Shown one piece after another: positions 36,505 through 38,831 of a stretch of DNA of 38,831 nt (positions are counted from its first letter, which is position 1; each line of letters starts with the position of its first letter). The notes beneath the pieces are model-generated. The model saw only the letters and a program-made list of their open reading frames with translations. It searched no databases and had not been told where the DNA came from. Location: positions 1 to 38,831 of the forward strand of contig RDXK01000103.1 of the NCBI GenBank assembly GCA_004292605.1, in the 5' to 3' direction. The DNA comes from Bacteroidota bacterium (GTDB lineage: Bacteria; Bacteroidota; Bacteroidia; Chitinophagales; Chitinophagaceae). A program made the position numbers and the translations under genes.

Positions 36505-38831
36505 TTACTGCACCACTATTCTTTGAGTGGAACTTACCTGCCCATTGGTTATTTGAAGTTGATAGGTACCTGCCGTTAGTGTGTTTAATTCCAAACTTTG
36601 GATAGTACTGCCACCTGCATGACTCACAACTTGTTGCTTTACCAACTGGCCTGCTGTGTTGTACACCTTGAGCGTGTATTGTCCTTCATCAGCGTTTTCA
36701 AATAATACCGTAACTATACCATTTGTTATTCGAGTGGGAGCCACCACAAATCTTTTTTCACTTTGTCCAATTCGCACATTTACAATATTGCTGTATTGGA
36801 CGGTGCCATCTGTATTAATGGCTTTTATACGGTAAAAGTTGTTACCATTGTTTACCGAACCATCGTACCAACTGTAATTATTTCTTCCCGTCGCTATTTT
36901 ACTGCCTGCCTTGGTAAAATTAATGCCATTGGCACTTTCTTCCACGTCGTACGATGCCAAGTGATGTTCTACACCTACGTTCCATTCCACGTTTATGCCG
37001 CTGGCCTGTTGGTATGCTTTTACACTCGTAAAAGTTACGGGCAAGGTTGCCGACTGCTTAAATACAAGTTCAAATCTATGGTTGCCTTGACTAGCAGTGT
37101 CCGTAGTGGTACCAAAATTATACGTGTACCCACCACTAGTAATGGCTTGCTCTACCTGCAGCCATTTATCTCGTAAGAAAGCACTATACCCTGTAGGTAT
37201 TTGCAGGTTGACCACCTTTATTACAAATCGTTTAGAAGTGATGCTATTTAGACCGAGCCTTACTATACTGGTTGCATCTCGAGGTTCAGGGCGACTGTCT
37301 AGTTTGAGCATCTGGTTGTCGCCATCCGAAATAGAATAAATTGCATAATTATTGAGCATCTTGCCACCATCCTTGGCATCGTTTATGGTACCCACTAATG
37401 CATGGTTATCAAATCTTAAGTCATAATCGTCTAGTATTTCTTCTGTAGCACTATCCAATAAGTGAATACTAATATTTGCATTTAGGGTAGTGGTTCTGAA
37501 AGCAAGACTTGAGCCCGTAGTTTTATCAACTTCGGCAAAGTTGATAGTGTTGGCTGTGGCCTGTTTGTTTTGTACCAATACTACGCCGTATGCCGGTAGC
37601 ACAAAGCTACCAGTACTACTTATATCAATTGCATCGTATCCGCCACGGCTAGTTCCTGCTTTATTTGGATTAAATACATAAGCCACTGCACCAATATTAC
37701 CTGCACCACCATTGTATTTATTGTTTAGTAGTGTTCGTACTTGTATGGGGCTTGGGTAAGGATTACCCACCAAACTCCATTGATTATTAGCACCTCCCGG
37801 CAAAGTAAATGTTTGGTTGCCCGTGTTGACGGTGCCATTCATGCTAAGCGTTACGTCGCTAGCTGTATAGTTGGTACCGTTGTAAGTAAGGCCTTCGCCT
37901 TTTGCTCCTCTAAACAACACACGTATACCATTTCCTTTTTTCCAAAGGTTGGGGTTACTTCCAACTGCTACACCAGTTCCGCGGGTAAACGCTTGCCAGC
38001 CAGCATCGTTACTTACACCACTGCCTACAGTGGTACTGTTGCCGGCATTTAAAGCAGTAGGATCGTACCAGAAAGCACTAGCATTATTGGTAGTGGTGGC
38101 ATCAAAGCCGTTGGCGGCACCACCCATACCAGAGATATCTATATTTCCCGTAGCTCGCAATTGTGTTAGTGATAAGTCGGTAGTAAATGGATGACTTAAA
38201 AATCTAAACCCTCGTCTACCGGGTGTACCATCGCTATTACCGCCGGCTATATAACGTTGCACATGGAACCGACCGGTGCCGTAAGTAAAGGGATTAACCA
38301 CCGTAGTAGCGGCGATACTTGCTGTATTGGTAGCCGAAGAAACTAGGGTGATATTATTATTGCCCAGAGCAAGCTGGCCAGCTAGCGTATTTATTGCTCC
38401 GCTAATATTTATATTACCACCAAGCGTTACACCTGCTTCATTATTTATGACAAGATTTTTTAGGTTATTACCGGAAAATAAATTTGCTGGAATAGTTTGT
38501 ACGGTGGTACCTACTAGTACTAAACTGCCATTACTGGCATTGATAGTTCCATTGTTAATAATTTGACCAGCGAGTTTGAAATTGCCGGTGGCCCCGATGG
38601 TTGCTTGTGCATTATGAGGAACGCTAAAATTTCTGGAAAACCCATCTCCCGAATTTAAAATTGGAAAATTGGAAACCGTACTGTTTATATAAACATTTGA
38701 TTTTATACTAGGAATACCCCCCAACCAGTTACTGGCATTAGCCCAATCGGAGCTAACTGCACCCGACCATGTACTGGTGGGCTCATAAGCACCTCTGCTG
38801 TTACTATTAAAGCGGCTATTACCTAAAATAT
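36505..38831 (-). CDS. Large secreted protein with C-terminal T9SS type A sorting domain (5' end outside window)
   Basis: C-term YTLKVYNTAGQLVKQQVVSHAGGSTIQSLELNTLTAGTYQLQITNGQVSSTQRIVVQ*. Frame stays open to 38831 (...NGRFNSNSRGAYEPTSTWSGAVSSDWANASNWLGGIPS), so the listed start at 38724 is internal. Confidence 0.9.
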   Translation of the reverse strand, partial: ILGNSRFNSNSRGAYEPTSTWSGAVSSDWANASNWLGGIPSIKSNVYINSTVSNFPILNSGDGFSRNFSVPHNAQATIGATGNFKLAGQIINNGTINASNGSLVLVGTTVQTIPANLFSGNNLKNLVINNEAGVTLGGNINISGAINTLAGQLALGNNNITLVSSATNTASIAATTVVNPFTYGTGRFHVQRYIAGGNSDGTPGRRGFRFLSHPFTTDLSLTQLRATGNIDISGMGGAANGFDATTTNNASAFWYDPTALNAGNSTTVGSGVSNDAGWQAFTRGTGVAVGSNPNLWKKGNGIRVLFRGAKGEGLTYNGTNYTASDVTLSMNGTVNTGNQTFTLPGGANNQWSLVGNPYPSPIQVRTLLNNKYNGGAGNIGAVAYVFNPNKAGTSRGGYDAIDISSTGSFVLPAYGVVLVQNKQATANTINFAEVDKTTGSSLAFRTTTLNANISIHLLDSATEEILDDYDLRFDNHALVGTINDAKDGGKMLNNYAIYSISDGDNQMLKLDSRPEPRDATSIVRLGLNSITSKRFVIKVVNLQIPTGYSAFLRDKWLQVEQAITSGGYTYNFGTTTDTASQGNHRFELVFKQSATLPVTFTSVKAYQQASGINVEWNVGVEHHLASYDVEESANGINFTKAGSKIATGRNNYSWYDGSVNNGNNFYRIKAINTDGTVQYSNIVNVRIGQSEKRFVVAPTRITNGIVTVLFENADEGQYTLKVYNTAGQLVKQQVVSHAGGSTIQSLELNTLTAGTYQLQITNGQVSSTQRIVVQ

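Noticed and set aside
36763-37176. 137-aa plus-strand ORF opposite the T9SS protein
   Set aside because: Shadow of a well-supported minus-strand CDS.

Overview
Bacteroidota-type chromosomal window, probably Chitinophagaceae-like (inferred from gene content, T9SS C-terminal domain and TAnnTTTG-type -7 promoter elements). Left edge, minus strand: a 5'-complete, 3'-open giant secreted protein gene (1..8486, at least 2828 codons, absent from the ORF track because it has no stop in the window). It encodes five IPT/TIG domains, each followed by exactly seven FG-GAP-like blades (35 blades, mostly 165-bp/55-aa period), then Ig-like or SprB-like modules. Immediately upstream, same strand: a small lipoprotein, a periplasmic-TPR histidine kinase and a LytTR response regulator. 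The ~100-bp gap before the giant gene carries a 13-bp direct repeat at 21-bp spacing, the geometry expected of a LytTR operator. Middle: fusA; a DUF3050 protein; a secreted-protein gene with one in-frame TAA at its signal-peptide junction; and an accessory patch (16.8-19.1 kb) with a RelE-type TA pair, a frameshifted Y1/RAYT transposase remnant, two REP-like hairpin repeats, and a zeta-like kinase coupled by ATGA overlap to an unlisted 50-aa ORF. Right part: housekeeping genes scpB, atpG, Rieske protein, yidC, pyrG, dienelactone hydrolase, proC, hldD, purL, DUF2807 protein, Spy-like protein, SPFH lipoprotein, methylmalonyl-CoA epimerase and iscS-iscU-iscA. Then come a probable PID-CTERM small protein and a 5'-truncated T9SS cargo protein. 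No tRNA, rRNA or CRISPR array was recognised. All calls are from reading the sequence; no database search was run.
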